A DNA stretch of 21,715 bases, taken from an uncultured Oscillospiraceae bacterium (GTDB taxonomy: Bacteria > Bacillota > Clostridia > Oscillospirales > Oscillospiraceae). Position 1 is the stretch's first letter. The number at the start of each line of letters is the position of its first letter. The notes below the pieces were generated by a model. The model was not told the origin of the DNA and did no database searches. It saw nothing but the letters and a program-made list of their open reading frames with translations. Positions 7,314 to 14,205 of the stretch are shown piece after piece. The DNA is taken from NCBI GenBank assembly GCA_934565425.1, contig CAKTHW010000021.1, positions 1 through 21,715 of the forward strand, in the 5' to 3' direction. Made by a program: the position numbers and the translations under genes.

Positions 7314-8861
7314 ATGATGCCCTATATTTTAGTAGGTGTCCTTTCTTTCCTGGTGGCTTTGGCTCTGGGCCTGTTCCTGGGCTACCGTTACCGCAAAAAC
7401 GCCGCGGAAAAGGAGATCGGCTCCGCTGAGCAGGAGGCGACCCGCATCGTCAACGATGCGCTCAAGTCCGCCGAGAGCAAGAAGCGCGAAGCGCTGGTGG
7501 AAGCCAGGGAAGAAATTCATAAAGAGCGCAGCCTTTACGAACAGGAAGTGAAGGAGCGCCGTGCGGAACTCTCCAAGCAGGAACGCCGGCTGCAATCTAA
7601 GGAGGAAAACCTGGATCGCAAGACCGACGCCATGGAGAAGAAGGAAGAAAAGTTACAGAACCGCATCAACGCTGCCGAACGGACCCGTGAGGAAGTGGAG
7701 CAGATCAAAGCGACCCAGCTGGAGACCCTGGAACGGATCTCCGGTCTGTCCACAGAAGATGCCAAAACCTATCTGATCAATCAGGTGGAAGCCGAAGTGA
7801 CCCACGAAGAGGCCATGAAGATCAAGGAGATCAAGGATCGCTACAAGGACGAGGCCAACACCTACGCCCGTGAGCTGGTCGCCATGGCCATCCAGCGCTG
7901 TGCCGCTGACCAGGTGGCCGAGGTGGCCGTATCGGTGGTGCCGCTGCCCAATGACGAGATGAAGGGCCGGATCATCGGCCGGGAAGGCCGCAACATCCGC
8001 ACTCTGGAAACCCTCACCGGAGCAGAACTGATCATCGACGACACGCCGGAGGCCATCACCGTCTCCTGCTATGACCCCATCCGCCGGGAGATCACCCGCA
8101 TCGCCCTGGAACGCCTCATCACCGACGGCCGCATCCATCCCGCCCGCATCGAGGAGATGGTGGAGAAGGCCAAGCGCGAGGTAGAACAGGTCATCAAAGC
8201 CGAAGGGGAACGGGCTGTGCTGGAGACCAACATCCACAGCCTGCATCCGGAAGAGGTCAAGCTGCTGGGTCGGATGCATTACCGCACCAGCTACGGTCAG
8301 AACGTGCTGAACCACTCCATCGAAGTCGCCCACATCGCCGGCCTGCTGGCCTCCGAGCTTGGCGCCGACGTGGCCACCGCCAAGCGTGCCGGTCTGCTCC
8401 ATGACCTGGGCAAGGCCGTTGACCACGAGATCGAGGGCAGCCACGTGCAGATCGGCGTCGATCTGGCTCGCCGCTACAAGGAGAACGAACTGGTGGTCCA
8501 CGCCATCGCCGCCCACCATGGCGACATCGAGCCCCAGACCATCGTAGCATGTCTCGTTCAGGCCGCCGACGCCATCTCCGCCGCTCGTCCCGGCGCACGC
8601 CGCGAGAACGTGGAGAACTATATCAAGCGTCTGGAGAAGCTGGAAGAGATCGCATCCTCCTTCAAGGGTGTGGACAACGCCTACGCCATTCAGGCCGGCC
8701 GTGAGATCCGCATCATGATCAAGCCGGAAGAAGTCAGTGAAGATGAAATGATCATCATGGCTCACGACATCGCCCGGAAGATCGAGAAGGAACTGGAATA
8801 CCCCGGTCAGATCAAGGTGCATCTGGTGCGGGAAGCCACTGCGGTGGAGTACGCAAAATAA
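7314..8861 (+). CDS. rny: Ribonuclease Y
   Basis: A 515-residue membrane-anchored endoribonuclease that initiates mRNA decay in Firmicutes. An N-terminal transmembrane helix (about residues 4-23, ending [10 protein letters not shown]) precedes a long charged coiled coil (about 30-165). A KH domain follows with the [10 protein letters not shown] loop at 218-227. The HD domain carries H363-D364 in LLHDLGK and the second histidine pair in AIAAHHGD. Length is close to the 520-residue Bacillus subtilis protein. I place the start at ATG 7314 because AGGAGGTG (7294-7301) lies upstream and the peptide then begins right at the membrane helix; the spacing is long, and an adjacent ATG at 7317 is possible. 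An in-frame TTG/ATG at 7284-7289 lies ahead of the AGGAGG and is less likely. It is transcribed alone from 7104-7132 to the terminator at 8883. Confidence 0.98.
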   Translation: MMPYILVGVLSFLVALALGLFLGYRYRKNAAEKEIGSAEQEATRIVNDALKSAESKKREALVEAREEIHKERSLYEQEVKERRAELSKQERRLQSKEENLDRKTDAMEKKEEKLQNRINAAERTREEVEQIKATQLETLERISGLSTEDAKTYLINQVEAEVTHEEAMKIKEIKDRYKDEANTYARELVAMAIQRCAADQVAEVAVSVVPLPNDEMKGRIIGREGRNIRTLETLTGAELIIDDTPEAITVSCYDPIRREITRIALERLITDGRIHPARIEEMVEKAKREVEQVIKAEGERAVLETNIHSLHPEEVKLLGRMHYRTSYGQNVLNHSIEVAHIAGLLASELGADVATAKRAGLLHDLGKAVDHEIEGSHVQIGVDLARRYKENELVVHAIAAHHGDIEPQTIVACLVQAADAISAARPGARRENVENYIKRLEKLEEIASSFKGVDNAYAIQAGREIRIMIKPEEVSEDEMIIMAHDIARKIEKELEYPGQIKVHLVREATAVEYAK

Positions 8862-8882
8862 GATACAATCCAAAGCAAAACG

Positions 8883-8917
8883 AACACCCTGATGACACAC
8901 GTCATCAGGGTGTTTTT
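8883..8917 (+). terminator. Intrinsic terminator after rny
   Basis: A perfect 14-bp stem (8883-8896 with 8901-8914) with an ACAC loop is followed by a run of five T residues (8913-8917). Confidence 0.93.
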
Positions 8918-8933
8918 CTGTGTTATGAGATTG

Positions 8934-9791
8934 TCACGCCTGCTGGGAATTGTCCGCCGCTTCCACTTCTGCCTCAGATACCACGTCAGTCTCCTCCACC
9001 AGCGCAGCATCTGCCGCCTCTGCCACCGCTTCCTCTGCGGCAGCAATGGCCATATCTGCATCAGCGATCGCCCGGTCAGGGGCATTTTTTGCCGCCAACA
9101 GGGCTTCTGCAGCGGCGCGTTCTGCTTGCTCTGCCGTCGCAGCCGCCTCTAGGACGGCTTTTCGCTCACGCAGCGCCTGATACAGCGCCGGAAGAAGGAT
9201 GAGCATACAGAGCCAGGTGGAGTGCAGGCCGAAGAACCGGATGCCCAGGATGCCGATGGCGACCCCGGTGTGGTAAAAGGCCAGGGTGCCGGCGAAAAAC
9301 CTCGCCTTGCGCTTGCCGTCCCCGTCCGGGTGGTAGTGGGAATCGGTCAGCCCCAGCACCACCTGACGGAAGTTGTTGGTGGAGAACACCGACGAGCTGA
9401 CATAGCCGCAGGCGCCGGGGAAGGCATTCCACTGGAAGGACATACAGAAAAAGATGGGATAGAGGGCTAAGATCACGTCCATCTTGGTGGGCATCATCAG
9501 GAAGACCCCGGAACCGATCAGGCTCAGCAGCACCGAATAGACCTTCAAGTCCTGCGGCCTGTGATTGCGGATGACCATGGTCAGGCAGACCCCAATGGCG
9601 TAGAGCACAGAAGCGCCCACACGGATGAAGAACCCCATCCAGTTCGCCCCCAACAGCATTTCCACGACCCCGATCAGGTTGCCAGTCTGGGCGGAGCCTA
9701 GCACCAGGCTGCGCACGGAGGCGTAACCGCCGAAATATCCGCCTACCATGGCAATATTATAAAAAAGTTTCTGTTCTGGCGTCATTGCCAC
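8934..9791 (-). CDS. YoaK/DUF1275-like membrane protein with alanine-rich C-terminal tail
   Basis: A 285-residue membrane protein. About six hydrophobic helices occupy residues 1-205, with GGYFGGYASVRSLVLGSAQT followed by GNLIGV and a second related segment GACGYVSSSVFSTNN. These are the two 'G-Y...TGN' type half-motifs expected of the YoaK/DUF1275 family, whose function is unknown. After the last helix and a basic stop (LRERK) comes a roughly 75-residue Ala/Glu-rich tail that is not part of the family core and probably forms a cytosolic helix or coiled coil. I choose the GTG at 9791 because GGAGG lies eight bases upstream. An in-frame ATG at 9821 would start almost at the transcription start and lacks a binding site. 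It has its own promoter and is divergent from the response regulator gene. Confidence 0.82.
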   Translation of the reverse strand: MAMTPEQKLFYNIAMVGGYFGGYASVRSLVLGSAQTGNLIGVVEMLLGANWMGFFIRVGASVLYAIGVCLTMVIRNHRPQDLKVYSVLLSLIGSGVFLMMPTKMDVILALYPIFFCMSFQWNAFPGACGYVSSSVFSTNNFRQVVLGLTDSHYHPDGDGKRKARFFAGTLAFYHTGVAIGILGIRFFGLHSTWLCMLILLPALYQALRERKAVLEAAATAEQAERAAAEALLAAKNAPDRAIADADMAIAAAEEAVAEAADAALVEETDVVSEAEVEAADNSQQA

Positions 9792-9832
9792 GAGAAACAC
9801 CTCCAAATAAGGTGATTTCATGCGATTTCATC

Positions 9833-9862
9833 ATTATACCCCACCTCTTTTCCCCTTGTAAA
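9833..9862 (-). promoter_or_regulatory. Sigma-A type promoter for the YoaK-like gene
   Basis: On the minus strand TTTACA (9862-9857) and a perfect TATAAT (9838-9833) are separated by 18 bases. The implied start near 9826 supports the GTG start at 9791 over the upstream ATG at 9821. Confidence 0.75.
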
Positions 9863-9940
9863 CAGCACTACATGAAAATTTCACAGGCTTTTGGTTGATT
9901 CTATTGGCGTATCCGTCCATAATAAACCCGACATCCGCCC

Positions 9941-9972
9941 TTGACGGAATTTTGACCCTTTCTGGAGATACT
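9941..9972 (+). promoter_or_regulatory. Direct-repeat operator and promoter of the two-component operon
   Basis: TTGACGG (9941-9947) is followed by TTGACC (9952-9957), exactly 11 bp apart, with GATACT at 9967-9972 as a -10-like hexamer. The same arrangement occurs at 11990-12021. One-helical-turn direct repeats over the -35 region are typical of OmpR-family activators, so this is probably an autoregulatory site. An alternative -10 is CAAGAT at 9975, 17 bases after the second repeat. Confidence 0.62.
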
Positions 9973-9993
9973 TACAAGATAGGAGGTATTTCT

Positions 9994-10668
9994 ATGGCAT
10001 CTACCATTTTGATCGTTGACGATGAACCCATGCTCACCGACCTGCTGTCGGAGCATTTAAAGCAGAACGGCTACCTGACCTACACCGCCAACAACAGCGC
10101 CCAGGCTTTGGAGCAGCTGCGCCACAAGCCTGACCTAATCTTGCTGGACATCAACATGCCCGGCACCGACGGACTGGAGCTGTGCAAACAGATCCGCAGC
10201 CACGTGGTCTGTCCCATCCTCTTCCTCACTGCCCGCATCACCGAGCTAGATCAGATCAACGGCTTCCAGGTGGGCGGGGATGACTATATCACCAAGCCCT
10301 TCCGTCTCCACGAGCTCACCGCCCGCATCGCCGCCCATCTGCGCCGAGACCAGCGGGAACGGCAGGCGCCGGATGTGGTGGCCTGCGAGGGGCTGCTGGT
10401 GAACCTGTCGGAGCGGACGGTCTTCTATAACGGGGTGGAGCTGTCCTTCTCCAAGCGGGAGTTCGACCTGATCGAGTTCCTGCTGACCCACGCCAATCAG
10501 GTGTTCGACCGGGAGCGGCTATACGAGGCGGTATGGGGATATGACGCTGAAGGGAACAGCAGCACGGTGAAGGAGCATATTCGAAAGATCCGTGCCAAAC
10601 TGAAAGCTGCTACTGGACGGGAGTATATCGAGACAGTGTGGGGGGTGGGGTATAAGTGGAAGCGCTGA
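9994..10668 (+). CDS. OmpR/PhoB-family response regulator
   Basis: A 224-residue DNA-binding response regulator. The receiver domain (about 1-118) has the acidic pair in VDDEP (D9-D10), phospho-acceptor D52 in LILLDINMPG, T79 in FLTA and K101 in TKPF. The winged-helix domain (about 128-224) shows SKREFDLIEFLLTH and ends with the canonical EYIETVWGVGYKWKR. The start at 9994 follows AGGAGG by seven bases. The downstream kinase gene begins inside its last codons (13-base overlap), so they form one operon and almost certainly one signalling pair. It is preceded by a direct-repeat element that recurs before the lipoprotein gene, suggesting that it activates both transcription units. Confidence 0.97.
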   Translation: MASTILIVDDEPMLTDLLSEHLKQNGYLTYTANNSAQALEQLRHKPDLILLDINMPGTDGLELCKQIRSHVVCPILFLTARITELDQINGFQVGGDDYITKPFRLHELTARIAAHLRRDQRERQAPDVVACEGLLVNLSERTVFYNGVELSFSKREFDLIEFLLTHANQVFDRERLYEAVWGYDAEGNSSTVKEHIRKIRAKLKAATGREYIETVWGVGYKWKR

Positions 10669-11993
10669 ATCGCCGCCTAAAACAGCTGCCCCTGCGCAAG
10701 GCATTGATCGCCACGGTCTCCGCCACCGTCCTGCTCATCGCCCTCTGCTCCGCCGTGACCGTATTCGGCTGCCTGGCTGTGCGAAATTGGCTGGTGCCTG
10801 CGTCCAACGAGGTCTTCTTGACTATCGACGAGAGCTACTCAGACGGCAAGCACACCACCTCCACCGTGCGGATGACTCTAGGAGAGGACAGCACCTTCCC
10901 CTCCCTACAGACAAATGACAGCTCCCTCCCATCCTTACAGGCAGAGGAAGAGGACGGGGGTGTCGTACATGAATTCCGCATCGTCCCCACGTCCATGGAG
11001 ACCATCTATCGCATCACTCGCATTGACAACAGCTACAGCGCCCTCTCTCCCAAACGTCAGGCCCTCTATCGTGGCTGCGAGATCGCCATGGTGGCCTTGC
11101 CGGTGCTCTACTCCATCTTAGGCATTCCCCTCTGCGCTTTCTCCTTTTACCGGCGAAAGCTGTTACCCCCCATCCAGCTGCTCTCCGCCGCCACCGACCA
11201 GATTTCTCAGCAGGACTTGGACTTCTCCTTGGAGTATGACAGCAACGACGAAATGGGGCGTCTCTGTCGTTCCTTTGAAACCATGCGCCAGGCGTTGGAG
11301 GCCAACAACCGAGCCATGTGGGAGATGCTGGCCCAACGGCGGCAGCTGCAAGCCTCTGTAGCCCATGACCTGCGCAATCCCATCGCCATCATCCAGGGAT
11401 ACACGGAGCTTTTACAGCTCAATCTATCCACCGGCTCAGTGGAGCCGGAGCGATTGCAGCGTGTCCTGTCCAACATCGACTCCGCCGCGGAACGATTGGC
11501 GCAGTACACCGATTCCATCCGGAATCTGAACCAGCTGGAAGAGTTGGAACCCACGCCGAAACCAGTGTCTCTGCCCCAGATGCTGGACAGCCTGGCCGCA
11601 GATCTCACCATGATTGCCCAGCAAAAGCAGATCATTTTTACCATGACCCAACAGGTTCCCACCGAACCGGTGTCCTTGGATCGCTCCATGTTCTACCGCA
11701 TCCTGGAGAACCTATTCCAAAACGCCCTGCGATACGCCCAGCACGCCATCACCTTGGACGTGGCCGCTGACGGTCACACCCTCATCGCCACCCTCACCGA
11801 TGACGGCTGCGGCTTCCCGCCCCAGCTGCTGACCGGTGGGGAACGCTACCTTTTCACCACAGAGCGGGAGGGCGGTCATATGGGCATGGGGCTGACCATC
11901 AGCCGCCTGCTCTGCCAGAAGCAAGGGGGCACGCTGACCCTGTCCAATCCGACGGAAGGTGGTGCGCAGGTAAAACTTTCCCTTCCGATTTGA
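10656..11993 (+). CDS. Sensor histidine kinase
   Basis: A 445-residue membrane kinase, partner of the preceding regulator. It starts at GTG 10656 inside the regulator gene, with GGGG-rich sequence upstream serving as ribosome binding site. Transmembrane helix 1 is about residues 16-42, an extracytoplasmic sensor region of about 95 residues follows, and helix 2 is about 142-165. A HAMP linker lies at about 166-225. The HisKA motif is VAHDLRNP with phospho-acceptor H237. The ATPase domain has N356 in ENLFQNALRYA, DDGCGFP at 382-388 and GHMGMGL at 407-413. The sensor region is acidic and contains a small internal repeat (FPSLQ/LPSLQ), and it shows no recognisable PAS or Cache signature. The stop lies within the second operator, right before the lipoprotein transcription unit. 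Confidence 0.97.
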   Translation: MEALNRRLKQLPLRKALIATVSATVLLIALCSAVTVFGCLAVRNWLVPASNEVFLTIDESYSDGKHTTSTVRMTLGEDSTFPSLQTNDSSLPSLQAEEEDGGVVHEFRIVPTSMETIYRITRIDNSYSALSPKRQALYRGCEIAMVALPVLYSILGIPLCAFSFYRRKLLPPIQLLSAATDQISQQDLDFSLEYDSNDEMGRLCRSFETMRQALEANNRAMWEMLAQRRQLQASVAHDLRNPIAIIQGYTELLQLNLSTGSVEPERLQRVLSNIDSAAERLAQYTDSIRNLNQLEELEPTPKPVSLPQMLDSLAADLTMIAQQKQIIFTMTQQVPTEPVSLDRSMFYRILENLFQNALRYAQHAITLDVAADGHTLIATLTDDGCGFPPQLLTGGERYLFTTEREGGHMGMGLTISRLLCQKQGGTLTLSNPTEGGAQVKLSLPI

Positions 11994-12021
11994 CGGTTTC
12001 TTGACTGCTTTCCAGTATCCT
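11990..12021 (+). promoter_or_regulatory. Direct-repeat operator and promoter of the lipoprotein-ABC operon
   Basis: TTGACGG (11990-11996) overlaps the kinase stop and is followed by TTGACT (12001-12006), exactly 11 bp later. TATCCT at 12016-12021 stands at the same distance as GATACT in the element at 9941-9972. The -10 is 20 bases from the first repeat and nine from the second, which suggests an activator-dependent promoter. Confidence 0.65.
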
Positions 12022-12030
12022 CTTTCTGTA

Positions 12031-12058
12031 CCGTGCCTGCAACACATGACAGGCACGG
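12031..12058 (+). repeat. 5' stem-loop of the lipoprotein mRNA
   Basis: CCGTGCCTG (12031-12039) pairs perfectly with CAGGCACGG (12050-12058) around a 10-base loop. It lies where the mRNA should begin (about 12028) and ends just before the AAGGAGG binding site. There is no T run directly after the stem, so it is not a terminator; an mRNA-stabilising hairpin is plausible. Confidence 0.55.
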
Positions 12059-12076
12059 ACGGAAGGAGGTTTTTTT

Positions 12077-13465
12077 ATGCGTAATTGGCTTTCTGGTCTA
12101 TGTGCGGCAGCGCTGCTGTGCTCCCTCTGCGGTTGCGGCAGTGTTTCTGGCGGGTCACAGGCTCCGATGGACAGCAGCAGCACCATGGCCGCACCTGCCA
12201 GCTCCACGTCCATTTCCCAACTGGACACCCTGTCTCGCGAGCTTACCGCCACAGGCATCCACTGTGCCACGGACATGGGCTATTACTACCTGGCCGAGGA
12301 TTGGAAGGAGCTGAAGGACGGGCACGTGGGCATGGCACTCCTGTACGTGGACTACGCCAGCCGGCAGGAGGTCTATCTGTGCAGCGACAGCGGCTGTTCT
12401 CATGACACAGACCGCTGCTCTGCTATCTTTTCCGATGCGGAATTCATCCTCGGTTCCAGTGCGCTCTTCGTCTATCAGGACAAACTCTACCTGCTGAGCA
12501 AGGAGTCGGATAACGACAACAGCTACAGCACCCAGCAGACCAGCGGCGACATAGTGGACTTTCTTGCAGACCCTCGTCCGGCTGCCCTGTACCGGATGAA
12601 CCTGGACGGCACCAATCGGGAGAAGGTGTACGCCTTTGACCCGGCGCTGACGGTAGAGGATTGGGTGTTTGGCGACCGGTCTGGGCTGTACTTCATCACC
12701 AAGAAGCTGGACACCCGTCAGAGTGGTTCCACACAATTTGTCTCCTCTACAGACCGGCAGGTGATGCGGCTCGACCTGGACAAGGCTGCTCTGGAATCGG
12801 TGCAGCCTCTGAACCTGGATGACAAGACCAACTGGACGGTGCTGGGCTGTGCCGGAAGCCGTTTGATCCTGTCCGGCGTGGTTTATCAGAAGGAACTGAC
12901 CGACCAGGAGGCACTAGACAACGACACCTGGAAGGCCGCCTATCTGGACTCCACCACCCGTTACATGGCTCTGGATCTGAACACAGGTGCACAACAGCAG
13001 CTGGCGGAACTGTCCAACCAAAACTTGACCTCTGATCTGGTGGCAGACGGGTATCTCTATCTGTCTCAGCCCACCGACCAGAATATCACCCGCTATGACC
13101 CGGCCACCGGTGAGAAAAAGGTGGTCGCCAAACTGAAGCAGAACAACCTGCTCAGCACCCTAGGTGGGAAGCTCTGCTGCCGGGATTGGGATCTGTCCAA
13201 AGATTTCACCTACTACTTTGTGGACCCGTCCACCGGCAAGGTACAGCACAGCAAGCTGGTGAACAAGCGGCTGGGCTGGGATCTGGAGTTTTTGGCAGAG
13301 AACGACCGGGACGCCCTGGTGGTCTACGACTATGAGGCCACGCCGGGCACTGGGGAGGGTCTCTACAACATCAGCCAATACAAGCTGGCGCTGATTGACA
13401 AAAACGATCTGTTCCAAGGGGTGGACCGCTTCCAGCCCATCCAGATGACCGGAAAGGGGCGATAA
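12077..13465 (+). CDS. Beta-propeller-like lipoprotein
   Basis: A 462-residue exported lipoprotein. The signal peptide ends in a lipobox (SLCGC) with the lipidated cysteine at C20, followed by a Ser/Thr/Ala linker to about residue 48. The rest is a series of beta-strand repeats of the type 'YRMNLDGTNREKVYAF', 'RYMALDLNTGAQQQLAEL' and 'ITRYDPATGEKKVVAKL'. These resemble DUF5050/TolB-like propeller blades; I count about six. A cysteine-histidine cluster, C102-x4-C107-x-H109-D110-x3-C114, sits in the first blade. The start follows AAGGAGG directly. It lies between the kinase and the ABC ATPase (two bases upstream of the ATPase start codon), so it is probably a surface sensor or substrate-capture component of this transporter. 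The exact function is unknown. Confidence 0.87.
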   Translation: MRNWLSGLCAAALLCSLCGCGSVSGGSQAPMDSSSTMAAPASSTSISQLDTLSRELTATGIHCATDMGYYYLAEDWKELKDGHVGMALLYVDYASRQEVYLCSDSGCSHDTDRCSAIFSDAEFILGSSALFVYQDKLYLLSKESDNDNSYSTQQTSGDIVDFLADPRPAALYRMNLDGTNREKVYAFDPALTVEDWVFGDRSGLYFITKKLDTRQSGSTQFVSSTDRQVMRLDLDKAALESVQPLNLDDKTNWTVLGCAGSRLILSGVVYQKELTDQEALDNDTWKAAYLDSTTRYMALDLNTGAQQQLAELSNQNLTSDLVADGYLYLSQPTDQNITRYDPATGEKKVVAKLKQNNLLSTLGGKLCCRDWDLSKDFTYYFVDPSTGKVQHSKLVNKRLGWDLEFLAENDRDALVVYDYEATPGTGEGLYNISQYKLALIDKNDLFQGVDRFQPIQMTGKGR

Positions 13466-13467
13466 AT

Positions 13468-14205
13468 ATGCTGGAACTGAACCAAGTCACCAAGTGCTAC
13501 GGACAAAAGCTGGCGCTGAATCAGGTGACGCTGCCATTACAGGAGGGAATCTACGGCCTGCTGGGTCCAAACGGGGCGGGGAAATCCACCATGATGAACC
13601 TCATCACCGGCAACCTCACTCCCACCTCCGGCACCATCACCTGGAACGGGCAGGACATCCGCTCGTTGGGGGCGGAATACCGTGCCCTGTTGGGATACGC
13701 GCCCCAACAGCAGGGGTTGTATGACTCTTTCACCGGCCGCCGGTTCCTGTCCTATATGGCCACCTTGAAGGGCATCGCAAAACGGGACATCCCCTCCGAG
13801 CTGGAACGGGTGCTGGACTACGTACACCTGACCGACGTGGCGGACCGCCCCATCGGTGGGTACTCCGGTGGGATGAAGCAGCGCATCCTGATCGCCCAGG
13901 CCATCCTAGGGGATCCAAAGCTCTTGATTCTGGACGAACCCACCGCTGGGCTGGATCCCAAAGAACGGGTGCGCATTCGGGAGAAGATCAAGGCCATCTC
14001 GGCGGGAAAACTTATCTTGGTCTCCACCCACGTGGTGTCAGACATTCAGTCCATCGCCGACCAAATTTTGCTGCTGAAGGAAGGGCAGCTGCTGGCACAG
14101 GACACGGTGGAGAACCTATGCCAGCATTATGGAACGGGCAGCTTGGAGGACGTATATTTGCAGTTGTTTGAGGAGGACGGTCACCATGAAGCTGACTGGA
14201 TTTGA
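13468..14205 (+). CDS. ABC transporter ATP-binding protein
   Basis: A 245-residue ATPase subunit of an ABC-2 type exporter (BcrA/CcmA-like branch). Walker A is GPNGAGKST at residues 33-41 and the Q-loop is near Q80-Q81. The signature is YSGGMKQR at 132-139, in place of the canonical LSGGQ, as is common in this branch. Walker B is LLILDEP at 152-158, followed by the D-loop AGLD and the switch histidine H188 in STHVVSD. The ATG is two bases after the lipoprotein stop. The permease start overlaps its 3' end by 20 bases, so lipoprotein, ATPase and permease form one translationally linked unit. Transport of a lantibiotic, peptide or other toxic compound is a common role for kinase-linked systems of this kind; the substrate is not identifiable here. 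Confidence 0.97.
   Translation: MLELNQVTKCYGQKLALNQVTLPLQEGIYGLLGPNGAGKSTMMNLITGNLTPTSGTITWNGQDIRSLGAEYRALLGYAPQQQGLYDSFTGRRFLSYMATLKGIAKRDIPSELERVLDYVHLTDVADRPIGGYSGGMKQRILIAQAILGDPKLLILDEPTAGLDPKERVRIREKIKAISAGKLILVSTHVVSDIQSIADQILLLKEGQLLAQDTVENLCQHYGTGSLEDVYLQLFEEDGHHEADWI

Noticed and set aside
9792..9821. Upstream ATG start for the YoaK-like gene
   Set aside because: It lies almost at the predicted transcription start and has no ribosome binding site, whereas the GTG at 9791 has a good one.
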